In this document: positions 34,688 to 46,402 of the stretch, piece after piece
Layout of the letters: each line of letters starts with the position of its first letter
Numbering within the stretch: the first letter of the stretch is position 1
DNA from: Magicicada septendecula
Lineage: Eukaryota > Arthropoda > Insecta > Hemiptera > Cicadidae
Assembly (NCBI GenBank): GCA_034769895.1
Contig: CM068371.1
Coordinates: forward strand, 407,633,969 to 407,697,968
Length of the DNA stretch: 64,000 nt
Direction of reading: 5' to 3'
The notes under the pieces: generated by a model
Told to the model about the DNA's origin: nothing
The model's input: the letters and a program-made list of their open reading frames with translations, nothing else
Database searches by the model: none
Made by a program: the position numbers and the translations under genes

Positions 34688-35044
34688 TTAACTGTGTATT
34701 TCTGTATTATCAGAAATTACTCTGTACTCGATCCAGTGCTTCTGCCTCCGTGCTTCTATACTGCAAATTGGACAGTTTGATTTACAAAATAGGAAACTAC
34801 TTTCTTTACGTATCAAACTTATAACTGGTAATGGAACTTTGTGTATCTCCTGTGTTATGATGCCACACGTTGGATGCGTCAATTTTGTAATGAACCTCGT
34901 TCCTCTAATTTCTACAAGAGTGTAAAAGTGTCAGAGTGTAATTGGTGTATTGTGTCTTACCAATCCGTCGTCGCTCGGTAACGTAGCTTATGCTGATTGA
35001 GTCCGTCGCAAACGTACGATTAACCAGGTATTGAAGTCCTTACC
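34688..35044 (-). CDS. Unrecognised candidate gene piece with a 49-nt intron
   Basis: I do not recognise this protein. On the minus strand a frame open from about 35044 runs to a donor GTAAGA at 34960. After a 49-nt intron (34912-34960) with a pyrimidine-rich tract and TTGTAG acceptor, it continues in phase to a stop at 34688. The second exon encodes about 73 residues with IRGTRFITKLTHPTCG, a Cys cluster FCKSNCPICS and a basic RRQKHW patch, suggesting a possible zinc-binding site. No start codon is found, and a stop lies just upstream of the open frame, so it may be the 3' end of a longer gene, a processed remnant or chance. It lies inside the PPP1R11 intron on the same strand. It cannot be spliced in phase from the PPP1R11 exon at 50235. 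Confidence 0.25.
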
Positions 35045-36451
35045 TGATGTTCACTACGGGTGTATAAATCCCGGGTGGCGCCAAATTGTTTATTTTAAAC
35101 AATTAAAAAATTTAGTATTATCGGCGAGTCAGCTGATGCAGTGGGGAGAATTCAAACTTGTTCCCGCCACTTATCGATTTTTACAATCAAGCCAGCAGTT
35201 TGCTGTGTTTACTGCTTGAGCGCTTGCCGTCAATTCATAGCTGTTCGCTACAATGTACACCATTTATAATACACTTTCCTAATGAAAATAAAACACATTG
35301 GTTACACACAGTATTGGTTTATTAGTTAATGGTTATTACTTATTCAGTGACACAGGTTATATTTGGTTTTTTATATTATTTTGCACCGGCAATTAATCTA
35401 AGACAATTTTCTCTGGGTTTTGACGAATCGATTCTGAACGTAACAGATACACCATAATGGCGTCTGTCGAAGTAGTATACAAATATTTTCGTTCGATCGT
35501 CTGGATTCTTGAGATTACGATAAAAGGATTAGATGCAATTACAATAATAAAAATACACAACCTTACATTATTTGTACATAAATAATATAACGTGTAGCTA
35601 TAATTTGTTTTTTGGAGTGTAGTAAAAGTGTTTCAAAAGTTCGTAAACTAACAACAGGTTAAATTTATAAGCTGACAAATTTTCAGTGTCTTAGTTTTTT
35701 ATTTAATCTTTGAAAGAGAATAAATTCAGTTTAGTGATAGTTTATATTACAGTGAGAAATATTTAAAGTGCATTTTTTCAGAAATTTGGGTAATTTAAAT
35801 GATACTTAACACCTTAGTAGACTGGGTGTATGCAGTTGGTCTGGTAAAAAGGACTTGAGCTGCAATCGTATTCAAATTTCAATTGTTTGGGCTTCCGGCA
35901 TCTTTTTCAATTTAATCGGAGCAATTTATTCATTTCTTTTTGATTTAAATGGTCTTCGACATCAGTTAAATGGTTTCAGTCATCGTCTGCTTCCTTCTCG
36001 TTCATTTGTGGTAATTTGGGTTACTTTTATAACATTTTAAATTAAATATTTGGTTGTTCAAAATTTGGCTTCTGTTCTCCAAGAGCGTCGCTTTACGAGT
36101 AACGATATTCAACGGTAATTCCGTCCCTAACGGCAGTTGCCATGGTTACTAATTAAATCTGATTGGTTAATCTGGCTATAAATCCATTGTTATCAAAATA
36201 TGAATTCTTTTCAAAATCCTTGTATATCTTCTGATTGCTTTCATTCAGTTATCTACCTTCCTAAGTATTGATTATTATCACTGTTATTTGTATTTTCTTC
36301 CAAAGATTATTTTAGTATCCCACAAGATTGGGTTATTTCATGTTTTATAATTTTACAATTATTTTAATATTTCCTAATTACATTTCTCTTTTAATTTAAT
36401 TCCTTATTCTAATATTTTGCTTTTAATAAGATTTACAATTTATTCTTGGTT
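35045..36451. other. PPP1R11: Intronic sequence with a GC-richer patch
   Basis: The part from 35045 to about 35260 is less AT-rich than its surroundings. A short plus-strand frame begins at ATGGCGTCTGTCGAAG (35458) but stops after about 42 codons. No gene is supported. Confidence 0.35.
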
Positions 36452-36455
36452 GATT

Positions 36456-37596
36456 TATTGATAAACAAACTAAATCGAAATAAATAAATAAAATAAAACT
36501 GCCAGAACCTTACCTGCGATCTATTCTCGCTTACTTACTTTTATAAAATCCAACCAGAAGTTCAGGGTCGCCACGATGTTTTAGACTATACATCGAAACC
36601 TTTACACTTTTCCTTAATTAAAAAACGGGATAATTTTGCAATCTGACTACCCCCCAATTCAGAAGATTCACGGAAACGTTAGACGAATTTTTCAGCACAG
36701 AACACTAGGAAATGGTAACAGGCAAAATGACTAAGCCTAACACATTATTTTTCAGACCAAATCTTGTTTTATTTTCTTGTTAGTCAAACTTGAAATCTCT
36801 CACTCGCTCTTTTTAAATACTATAAAAAAACTACCATAAGCTATAACCTTATTTTCTACGAGCCAGTACTTTACCCACACGCACACACATTCTGTTTACA
36901 AATTTATGGTATACCAAATTTATATATATATATATATATATGTTAAACCCCTTTTTTTATTGTTTAGCTCTTTATATTTAAGATTTATTTATAATCTTTT
37001 GACCAACAACTAAATGTATTTTCTCACAGTACTTAACTTCTCTCGCTATCCAAATTGTTTCACCATCGCTCTGTTCACTTTCACTTTTTCGTCACTTTGA
37101 TCACATTAAACTGTCGTTACGGTTTTGTTTCATTATTTACAACTGTTGTAGCATTTTGCAGTGTCTGGTAGGCTTTTTACTACATTTCCACCTACCAGAC
37201 AAAGTATTCCCGAGGCCACGCTTCACTTACGTCCGCCCAGTGTGTGTGTATATTGTCGACTCCCTGACTCCACGCTAAGCGTCGGTAAAAACCACATCCG
37301 CCCGCCTGCGCTCTGATTGGTTGATGCACTCACGTGGTCGGTTAATTACCCACGTGGTGGTCATTTCCGTCAACGAATTTTGGTGTCAAGATTATCCGCA
37401 GCGGCACATGAGCGCACACACCCCCGCATTCCAATGTCTTTATCTCTCTTGTACTAGGCACGGACTGGTACGGATTTGAATATAGGGTGTTACACAAAGC
37501 AGGTCTTAATGGCCATAAAGAGTGTCCAAACAGATTGGCCCCAAATAATTATTAAATGACATAAAAAAATAGACCCTTCAGAATTGTCCCATTACA
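36456..37596 (-). repeat. E3 3' LTR (left)
   Basis: This LTR is 1141 bp. It contains an intact (AT)n run at about 36919-36942, which is the empty-site equivalent of the PLE C insertion point in the other LTR. Confidence 0.9.
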
Positions 37597-40160
37597 AGAC
37601 CCCCCCCCCCAATGAGAGGTCTTCTGTCGCAACAGAAGAACTCTCATTGCTAACCCCTAAGAGGATCGGTGAGAATCTGGTGCCAACAACCCCCCCCATT
37701 AATTCTTTAAAACACTTCATGGGTAAACTACCCCCCTAGCTCGGCGACTACGGCTGCACCTGAACGAGATTACTGGACTTCTCTGTGCGAGATCCCAACA
37801 CCATAATGTCAGACTGATACTCACCATAGTACCACCTAACCTTTTATCATTCCATCAAAAAAATCAAAAACACTGGCCTTATACCATACCAGATCCTCAA
37901 TCGATATGTTCCCCCTTATGTGCATACTGGCTCGCCTTTTAGCAAAGTACTGGTGGTATACTTATTCAGTATTACTGATCATAACATCTACATTCCATTT
38001 CTGATTTTCAAATTTCAAATAATTTCTGTTTTATTTTCAATTTTTTTTCTCAAATTTCATCTACTTGACGTTTTTTTTCAAATCAAAATAAAGCAAACAA
38101 CTTGAATTTAACTCATTAAATTTTGTTCAAAATTTAATCTAAGTTCAAAATCAAAATTTCATATTGTTATTGATTTCATCATCTCCTTTCATTTACCATA
38201 AAATTCAAAATCCTTAAACTAAAATTACAACTTCTTCACTAGCCGCTGGCAATCACAAAAAAATAAATTGAATACATTAAATCATAAATTCACTTATCAT
38301 TACATTTGCTTACACATATATAATTCAATAAACACACTAGTAATACATATAAACAACAATATACTCGGAACCTCAAAACATCATCTATATGGCAGGCACA
38401 ATGAAAAATTAATTTTTTTTTTTTTTTTTTTTTTTCAAAAAATTTTAATCTCCCAATATATTTCTTTTGTCAATATCAAGAAAGAATAAAATTATTCAAT
38501 TTAATTAAGTAACAAAATTTCATGAATCAATTACTAGAAACTTGTCCTGTCTCTAACATCAGCCATCAGCTGATCTCTCTGGGTCAGGTGAATGACCTTG
38601 CTCTAGATATAGCTCAACATTTATACAAGGTAAAATACATCACATGTTTATCGTTTTTTACATTCAAACATAGTACAACATAATAAAATATAGAACACTC
38701 ATCATTAATATTGTTGTTATTACCTTACAATAAACAATTCACATTTAATTTTGATTAACATTTACACACTATACAGCTTTATTTTATTTTCAAATTCTAT
38801 TAAAATCTTTCACTTGTTTCAATTATTATTACATTTTAACTATGATTCTCTCTTTAACATTTTCATTCTCCATTAGCTTGGGTGACTCTCAATTATACAT
38901 CATAATTCAATTTACAACTTGGGTGTTTAAATATAACCTCACCCCCCTTCTAACTTTAACACTTACTAACCGATTTAATTAGTTTGACACCACTCTCTCA
39001 AAAAATATTTATCTCCACTACTTTACTACTCTAACTCATTTCGAATCATTCTACCCTTATAACAAAATACTCTCTACCCTCTTTGTACTTACGACGTGTG
39101 TTCCCTTCCCATACTCATCCCCTTATTGGTCCCTGGACTCTCCCTAGGTAACCCTGCCAAACCCCATTAAAACTATTCACTTCCCGCCACAACGCTTTTC
39201 GTTGAGGACTCCTTATCACACCAACCCCTTCTACAAAATTCCCCATCCTCTAATTACTCTTCCATTACATCACTTTCATATTCCACATATACTCCCTATC
39301 ACTACTGTGTCACTATTAATACTCAGTTTTCTATCTTACTTTTATTCACAAAATCTTATTCTGTTGAACACCCCTTTAACGTTACCTTGGACTGACTTAA
39401 ATGTCCTATCGAAATAGTAATCACCCAAATTCTAACCTTTACCACATTTTACATTACATTAACCATTGAAAATTCAAAACTATCTCAAATCGATTTTATT
39501 ATTTAACCTAAAACATCTTTAAACACATTGAAAATTTATTATTGAAACATTTAATCATTTTACTTTACTTAAATTGTATTATAAAATTCATACTTACAGT
39601 ACATCACTCATATACTGTCATAGACACAAAAATATAAACACCAAATAATGTACATAACTCCATGTATCTTCTGAAACATTTTAACAACCATATAATTCCA
39701 CAAACTAAACACATTTTACATTTATTCATTTACTATTTATTATCAAGTTCCCATCTCCTAAAATCATTTAAATTCATTATCAAAATCTCTTTATACAACA
39801 TTTTAAATCAATCAAAAATATTTAAACATCTCAAATTATTTGATTCAATCAATTACTTAAACCACAAATTGTTTTAATTACTTTACTCCAACAATTACAA
39901 TTCATTTATCACCTTCATAATTATTCTCATTATTTATTTAGTCTGCCAAAATATTATTATTATTATTAAAACAATTTCTACTACATACACATATTATTTA
40001 CATACCATACATTTTACAACACAAACATAATTAATTTCACTATTAATTTATTTACAATTCTTCGTCATTATTTTCTGTTCAACACACCTCATTTCATAAT
40101 CTAGCCAGGTGATTACCATAAACTAAAATATTTAAAATGTCCATTCACTTATTTTTTATT
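37597..40160 (-). other. E3 3' noncoding region
   Basis: It is collinear with the reverse complement of about 29100-31290 in E1 (for example, the CTCATTGC/polypurine block, the CTAGCTCGGCGACTACGGCT block near 37735, and ATCAGCTGATCTCTCTGGG near 38569). No credible ORF is present. Confidence 0.8.
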
Positions 40161-41615
40161 TTAACCACCATCATCATATATTAGTCTTATATATTTATAA
40201 CACAAGTCATTCTTGTCAACATACATTACATTGTAATGATCATTATAATGACTACTTTCGTTAATTACATTAACACAATAATTAACTACATTTTTGTCTA
40301 CCATTAATTCACAAAGCCCGTCTACATTGGTGATTTTAGTTCTGTCTCCATCAGTATTTTTGTTCAACATAAGGTAAGTTATTTTATCATCGTATTCCTC
40401 CACTACATTCATCACAACCTCAAAATAATCATCCATCTCTATTTTACAAGGTAAGTATTTCATATTGTTTATCTTCTCCAATTCTAACCTCTCTATCAAC
40501 TCTTTATAATTTCTCTTTAACTGATATAATTCTATCTCCCTATCTGCACACAACTCTCTCTCAAAACATCTCTCATCATCATAACACCTGTCACTACCCC
40601 CCTGAACCAACTCATTCCATGCAAAGGGCAACATAAAATCATTAAAATACTTCCTGGCTTTACCAGATACATCACTACAACAACTTAAGGGACCCTTTGG
40701 AGACACCATGTCTCCCACATAACCACTGGAGGAACCTTCGTCCTCATAAAACACATGTGGAGTCTTTACTCCACTTATACCATAGGGAAAATTTGCCCTT
40801 TGCCCTCCATACTCACCTAACCTCTCTTCCCACTCTTTCTCCAATTCATCAACACTAATTACTACTCCGTTACTAACGCCAACTAACTTTCTACTCTCAT
40901 TATCACCACCACTATTACTCAAGATATCTACAATATTTTTATTCAATAATATTTCACTCTTGTTAACATTATCATAACTAACATTATTACTCACCTTGTT
41001 TACTGCCACCTGTTTTACATTTAAACTGACCCCATTATGATTCGTAATTATTTCCCCCTTATAATTATAGTTGTCACTATTATTTCCACTTACCTTGTCA
41101 ATTAGCACCTTGTTTGCACTTAAACTAACCTCTTTCTGATTATCACTTATATTCACCTCACCTACCTCGTTTTTTATCTTCACTGCACTTAAACTAGCAC
41201 TATTTTCTGTAAACGTATCATCATTACTACCTCCACTATCATTCCATGTATCACTCTCTATCGCTACATTTTCAATTGTGTCACCGTTATTACTTTTGAT
41301 CTCGTGACTACCATTTTCCACCCCCACTACACTACCAGTACTATAATCATTATTCGCTGTCTTATTCTCTAACACTACCACTTCCACTATTTTACTTTCA
41401 CTAACCCCTTAACTTACCTCGTTACTTCGTTTACTAGTGTCATCACTAATAGTGCCACCACTATTCTCTCTTATAAAATTGTATAATTCCGGGTTTTGTC
41501 TATGATCCTCATTAAATTTACGCCAATCATCATCGGTCATTTTTTCCATATACCTCTTGAACATGTCACAGAATTTCTCCCATTGCTCCGCAAAGGTTTC
41601 TTGTGCCTCATCCAT
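40161..41615 (-). pseudogene. E3 unfamiliar ORF region
   Basis: The region is open almost throughout (about one interruption). It starts MDEAQETFAEQWEKFCDMF, a helical amphipathic segment. An Asn/Ser/Val-rich stretch follows, with two or three imperfect repeats of about 35 residues (VSLSANKVLIDKVSGNN and VSLNVKQVAVNKVSNN). Next come a Glu/Arg-rich helical part (ELEKEWEERLGEY) and a C-terminal part with scattered Cys residues and a coiled coil (ELYQLKRNYKELIERLEL). No zinc knuckle, protease or polymerase motif is seen. It could be a divergent Gag or an unrelated passenger gene. I cannot tell which. Confidence 0.6.
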
Positions 41616-41872
41616 TTTAACCTAATTTTTATTATAATCCCCTTTATATAATACAATAATTATACATACCCAATCAAAATACTCAACACACAAACTCGTT
41701 ATCCCAATGTAAAAGTAACTACAATAATTTCATAAGCACGTTACGCTACCACAACATAACCTCGTTTACATGTACGTAAATCTATACAATACTTCTACAA
41801 ATACGCCGTTACTCAAATCCTATTTTCTGTGCCTCAAAACAGGTCTACCTCATATAAAGTTATACTCGGATC

Positions 41873-41889
41873 CTGGCAGCGAGTCGCCA
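41873..41889 (-). promoter_or_regulatory. E3 candidate primer-binding site
   Basis: On the minus strand TGGCGACTCGCTGCCAG starts two bases after the 5' LTR end. TGGCGAC is typical of arginine-tRNA-type primer sites in insect Gypsy elements. The assignment is inferred. Confidence 0.5.
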
Positions 41890-42421
41890 ATTGTTGATAA
41901 ACAAACTAAATCGAAATAAATACATTAAATAAAACTGCCAGAACCTTACCTGCGATCTATTCTCGCTTACTTACCTTTTATAAAATCCAACCAGAAGTTC
42001 AGGGTTGCCACGATGTTTTATGCTATACATCGAAACCTTTACACTTTTCCTTAATTAAAAAACGGGATAATTTTGCAATCTGACTTCCCCCCAATTCAGA
42101 AGATTCACGGAAACGTTAGACGAATTTTTCAGCACAGAACACTAGGAAATGGTAACAGGCGAAATGACTAAGCCTAACACATTATTTATCAGACCAAATC
42201 TTGTTTTATTTTCTTGTTAGTCAAACTTGAAATCTCTCTCTCGCTCTTTTTAAATACTATAAAAAAACTACCATAAGCTATAACCTTATTTTCTACGAGC
42301 CAGTACTTTACCCACACGCACACACATTCTGTTTACAAATTTATGGTATACCAAATTTATATACATATATATATATTACTATAATACTTATAACTATTTT
42401 ACCTCAAGATGTATTTTTTCT

Positions 42422-43240
42422 TTAGGGACATGTTTCGGGAGATCCTGTTCTCCCATCTTCAACCTTCGCCATCTTGCTTCTGGTGCAGTATTTGTGTGTT
42501 GGCTTCTGGATGTTATTATGGTGGTTTGTTGGTCTTTGGTCCTTCAATGTTGCATTATTGTGTGTGGTTGTGGTATCTGTTTTTGTATTTTGTGTATTTT
42601 TGATGTTGAGTGCTTTGAATATTGTGTCATGTTTTGTATTGATTTGTATTTGTTCTGGTATTAATTTGTTTTGTGTTTTATGTTTGTAAATCTGTAAATT
42701 TTCCCAAATGTTCATTATGGTGCCTTTGTGTGGTATATGTTTTATTAGTGTTACATTGGTTATGTCTGGGAATTCATGTCCTGTGTTTATTGCATGTGTG
42801 GCTAAATTGGATTTATATATGTTTGGTTTTTTGTATGCATTTAGGTGTTCAAATAACGTTTTTTCAGCTGTTTTTTTGTTTGTCCTATATAACATTTATT
42901 GCAATCTTGGCATTCAATTTTGTATATACCGTTGGTTGTTGTATTATCTTTGTTGTGTGAGTTATTTAGATTTTGTAATTTATTTTTATTAGTTTTGTAT
43001 GCTATTTTTATATCTGTGTTTTTAAATAGTTTTGTTAGTTTTGACATTTTATTATTTATATATGTGAATGTGGCCCATTTTTTGTTGTTGTTATTATTTA
43101 TGTGTTGTTCAGTTTGATTAATTCTTAATTGTTCAGTTTTTATTTTGTATTTGATTTTATTTTCTATTTTGATCATAGTATTTTTATTGTATCCATTTGC
43201 ATAACCAATTTGGTGTATTATATTTCTTTCTTTGTCAGTT
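42422..43240 (-). pseudogene. PLE GIY-YIG endonuclease fragment, left arm of dimer C
   Basis: From the minus strand: QETDKERNIIHQIGYANGY, the Lys/Asn-rich linker, GIYKIECQDCNKCYIGQT, then (in a shifted frame) FEHLNAYKKPN and IWENLQIYKH to KVEDGRTGSPETCP-stop. The GIY and YIG triplets, the Cys pair and the distal Glu are present. One frameshift lies between the YIG part and the C-terminal half near 42855, where the dimer B arms are continuous. Confidence 0.8.
42424..42465 (-). ncRNA. Hammerhead-like motif with altered core, left arm of dimer C
   Basis: It has the same layout as at 12927-12968, but the core reads UUGAAGA: the invariant first C is U. Stem II, GAAA and the ACAUGU palindrome are intact. 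Cleavage activity is expected to be low or absent. Confidence 0.65.
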
Positions 43241-43243
43241 TCT

Positions 43244-43661
43244 TGCATACAAAAAACCAAACATATATAAATCCAATTTAGCCACACATGCAATAAACAC
43301 AGGACATGAATTCCCAGACATAACCAATGTAACACTAATAAAACATATACCACACAAAGGCACCATAATGAACATTTGGGAAAATTTACAGATTTACAAA
43401 CATAAAACACAAAACAAATTAATACCAGAACAAATACAAATCAATACAAAACATGACACAATATTCAAAGCACTCAACATCAAAAATACACAAAATACAA
43501 AAACAGATACCACAACCACACACAATAATGCAACATTGAAGGACCAAAGACCAACAAACCACCATAATAACATCCAGAAGCCAACACACAAATACTGCAC
43601 CAGAAGCAAGATGGCGAAGGTTGAAGATGGGAGAACAGGATCTCCCGAAACATGTCCCTAA
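43244..43661 (+). pseudogene. PLE endonuclease C-terminal fragment, right arm of dimer C
   Basis: The sequence starts within the AYKKPNIYKSN segment, downstream of the YIG motif, and runs through NTGHEFPD and IWENLQIYKH to the stop. The residues match the left arm of dimer C, including KVEDGRTGSPETCP. The catalytic N-terminal part is absent. Confidence 0.8.
43618..43659 (+). ncRNA. Hammerhead-like motif with altered core, right arm of dimer C
   Basis: It is identical in design to the left-arm copy, including the C-to-U change in the first core position (UUGAAGA at 43621-43627). Confidence 0.65.
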
Positions 43662-43746
43662 AGAAAAAATACATCTTGAGGTAAAATAGTTATAAGTATT
43701 ATAGTATTATATACATCAAGAAACGGACTGTAGCAGAAAGTGATTG

Positions 43747-43749
<3 letters not shown>

Positions 43750-43795
<46 letters not shown>
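43750..43795. repeat. (AT)n microsatellite at PLE C edge
   Basis: This run is longer than the AT run in the sister LTR, so it expanded after or during insertion. Confidence 0.9.
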
Positions 43796-43798
<3 letters not shown>

Positions 43799-44456
43799 TA
43801 AACCCCTTTTTTTTACTGTTTAGCTCTTTATATTTAAGATTTATTTATAATCTTTCGACCAACAACTAAATGTATTTTCTCACAGTACTTAACTTCTCTC
43901 GCTATCCAAATTGTTTCACCATCGCTCTGTTCACTTTCACTTTTTCGTCACTTTGACCACATTAAACTGTCGTTATGGTTTTGTTTCATTATTTACAACT
44001 GTTGTAGCATTTTGCAGTGTCTGGTAGGCTTTTTACTACATTTCCACCTACCAGACAAAGTATTCCCGAGGCCACGCTTCACTTACGTCCGCCCAGTGTG
44101 TGTGTATATTGTCGACTCCCTGACTCCACGCTAAGCGTCGGTAAAAACCACATCCGCCCGCCTGCGCTCTGATTGGTTGATGCACTCACGTGGTCGGTTA
44201 ATTACCCACGTGGTGGTCATTTCCGTCAACGAATTTTGGTGTCAAGATTATCCGCAGCGGCACATGAGCGCACACACCCCCGCATTCCAATGTCTTTATC
44301 TCTCTTGTACTAGGCACGGACTGGTACGGATTTGAATATAGGGTGTTACACAAAGCAGGTCTTAATGGCCATAAAGGGTGTCCAAACAGATTGGCCCCAA
44401 ATAATTATTAAATGAAATAAAAAAGTAGACCCTTCAGAATTGTCCCATTACAGATT

Positions 44457-45543
44457 ATTCGCCTTGGATTTGTTAATTACTTTGTTATTTTCATACAATT
44501 TGTATTTGTTGGTGCTTGACAGTTAGGCATTTCTTAAGCCTAAGTAGCCATTACTGATTTTTACTTATTTCATATACATTACATCTCATTTTAGCCTAAT
44601 GCTTTATTTTGTTCTTATAATGGGTTTTGTTACCTATTGATGTGTTTTGGTTCTGTTTTTGTGTTATTTGTATGTTACTACTTTTTTATACATCATGTAC
44701 TGCTAATTATTTACTAACTGGTTTTCTCATTTTCTAAGTCATATATTGCTTTACTTTCTTACTTATTTAATCCGCCAACGTCAACAATATGGCTATTATT
44801 TACTATTTTTTATCACATAAAATACAACATTTAGGTCTATGGTTGGTATAATTACCCCAGCCATATCCTATTCATAAATTTGCTTAAACAATTATTTAAC
44901 AATTAGTAGGTAATATCGGTGTACAATTCATTACATTTTATTTTATTTTTTGGGTGATAAACAACCTCACCTCTTTTGAACTTACTTCAATAATTATCCC
45001 TTATAACCTGTGTGTTTATTGATTGTTTTAAACTTCTTATTTTATAAATACTCTTTACCTTCACTCCATGGTAACACTATCTGTTTACTCTTTCATGGGA
45101 TTCTCACCTTTAAATACTATTATATACTTTTAAACTTTACAATAAGATTCTTTTTTAATCAATACAGTTAACATCACTCTTCAGTGTTCATGACTTCTTA
45201 ATTAATAGTTTATTTTAAATACTATTCTTAACAACTTTCTTAAATATTAATATTGTTCACTATTAAACCTTTAGTGTTTGTTATTTTTACTAAGTGTTTA
45301 TCTTAGCTTTCACTATTTTTCCTACTGCTATCGTTGACAATATTTTTATTTACTCATCACCTTCACTTTTAAATTATCTTGTGTTTATTATAATTTATTT
45401 AGTGTTTTTTCTCTATCATTACTTTAGGGTTTTTTCACTTTCACTATGGGCACTTCTTAAACTTTTTATTTAAGCGTTTATTAGTGGGTAATCCCTATCA
45501 TTACTTTTCTTTGTCACTTAGTTATTTTCAGTTTATTTCTCAC
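44457..45543. other. PPP1R11: T-rich intronic sequence with no recognised feature
   Basis: Strongly T-rich on the plus strand. I see no coding frame or repeat structure. Confidence 0.4.
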
Positions 45544-45938
45544 TACAGTAGAACCTCATTATAACGGACTAATTGGGGCTAAAGGTTGTCTGTTGTAATG
45601 AAAGTCCGTTATATAACAAATAAGTCTTGTTAGGTCGGATTTACATCAATAAAACTAGGTAAATTAGTATAAAACATGTTTATTTTTACTTGTCATCATT
45701 TTACATAGCATACATGACTAATGAGATCATACTGTTCATTTTACATTATAGACCAGAATTGAAACTTTATATACATTCTATTTTTTTATTCTCTTGAACA
45801 AGAAGGGCCTGGTTCATTATTATTCATTAGGTTATTACTACTAACATTAACAGGTTTGAAAAAAGTATTGATTTTTTTGTTGTATTTGTTTGTTATTTAT
45901 TTCGTTGGTCAGTAACTGACGAAGATGCAAACACAGCA

Positions 45939-46319
45939 TCAAGCAAACACATTTTCATTTTTTGATTGTTCAACATATTCAATGACAAAATTTAAATGAT
46001 CTTTCACTTCACTCACTTTTATTGTTGCCTGAGTATTGTCGTCCTCCGAAGAGTCTTCTTTCTCAGTGACACTGCCAACAATCTCCTCTTCCGTCAACAA
46101 GTGGAATCCAGGGTCATCTTCATCTTCTTCAAGCCAGGTCTCCACATCTTCCAATAAAACTTCTTCCTCCCCTCCTCTTTGCAAAGTTTCACGGAAATCT
46201 TCTGTCTCACAATTTTCTATTTCTAAACATGCTTCTTCATTCTTTAACAGTTTTTCCCATGAGTTCACCACAGTAGTTGGTTTAATTTCTTTTACAGCAT
46301 CAGCAAAGTTGTGAATCAT
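45939..46319 (-). pseudogene. Tigger transposase, C-terminal acidic part
   Basis: This frame encodes the acidic C-terminus (ETWLEEDEDDPGFHLLTEEE and a Glu-rich run), typical of Tigger-like proteins after the DDE domain. It is separated from the catalytic part by a stop and a short gap. Confidence 0.75.
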
Positions 46320-46402
46320 AGATCGAATGTTGTAGGCCTACAAGTTTTGAAGAGTCTTTTGGGCCCTTCTATCTTCTTCAGCAGCGGATGGCTCATCAAC
46401 TT

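Larger units (their letters stand above)
42375..43749. mobile_element. Penelope-like dimer C nested in an E3 LTR
   Basis: This is a head-to-head PLE dimer of the same family as dimer B. The left arm (minus strand) reaches from about 43245 down to 42375. The shorter right arm (plus strand) runs from about 43244 to 43749. They meet at GCATACAAAAAACC, a short shared sequence. Only the right arm has the full 3' tail. The left ends about 40 bp earlier in an AT run. Both arms hold the endonuclease part only. An empty site is preserved in the sister LTR near 36919-36942. Confidence 0.88.
36456..44452 (-). mobile_element. Non-autonomous LTR element E3 with a pol-free ORF
   Basis: The element reads on the minus strand. 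It has a left LTR (36456-37596), a right LTR (41892-44452, enlarged by PLE dimer C) and a target duplication GATT (36452-36455 and 44453-44456). A primer-site-like TGGCGACTCGCTGCC lies just inside the right LTR, and a polypurine tract lies just right of 37596 (G-run on the minus strand). The interior has one ORF region (40161-41615) and 2.5 kb of noncoding DNA homologous to the E1 3' region, with no protease, RT or integrase. The LTRs differ at about 1.5 percent, so it is young. It must have depended on a relative for replication. Confidence 0.88.
41892..44452 (-). repeat. E3 5' LTR (right), interrupted by PLE C
   Basis: It matches the left LTR apart from PLE dimer C and its expanded AT run, which are inserted in the (AT)n tract. 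Confidence 0.9.

Noticed and set aside
34688-34911. Alternative last exon of PPP1R11
   Set aside because: Splicing from the exon at 50235 would give an immediate TAA at the junction.
35458-35586. ATG with reasonable context starting MASVEVVYKYF
   Set aside because: Stops after about 42 codons with no donor site or homology.
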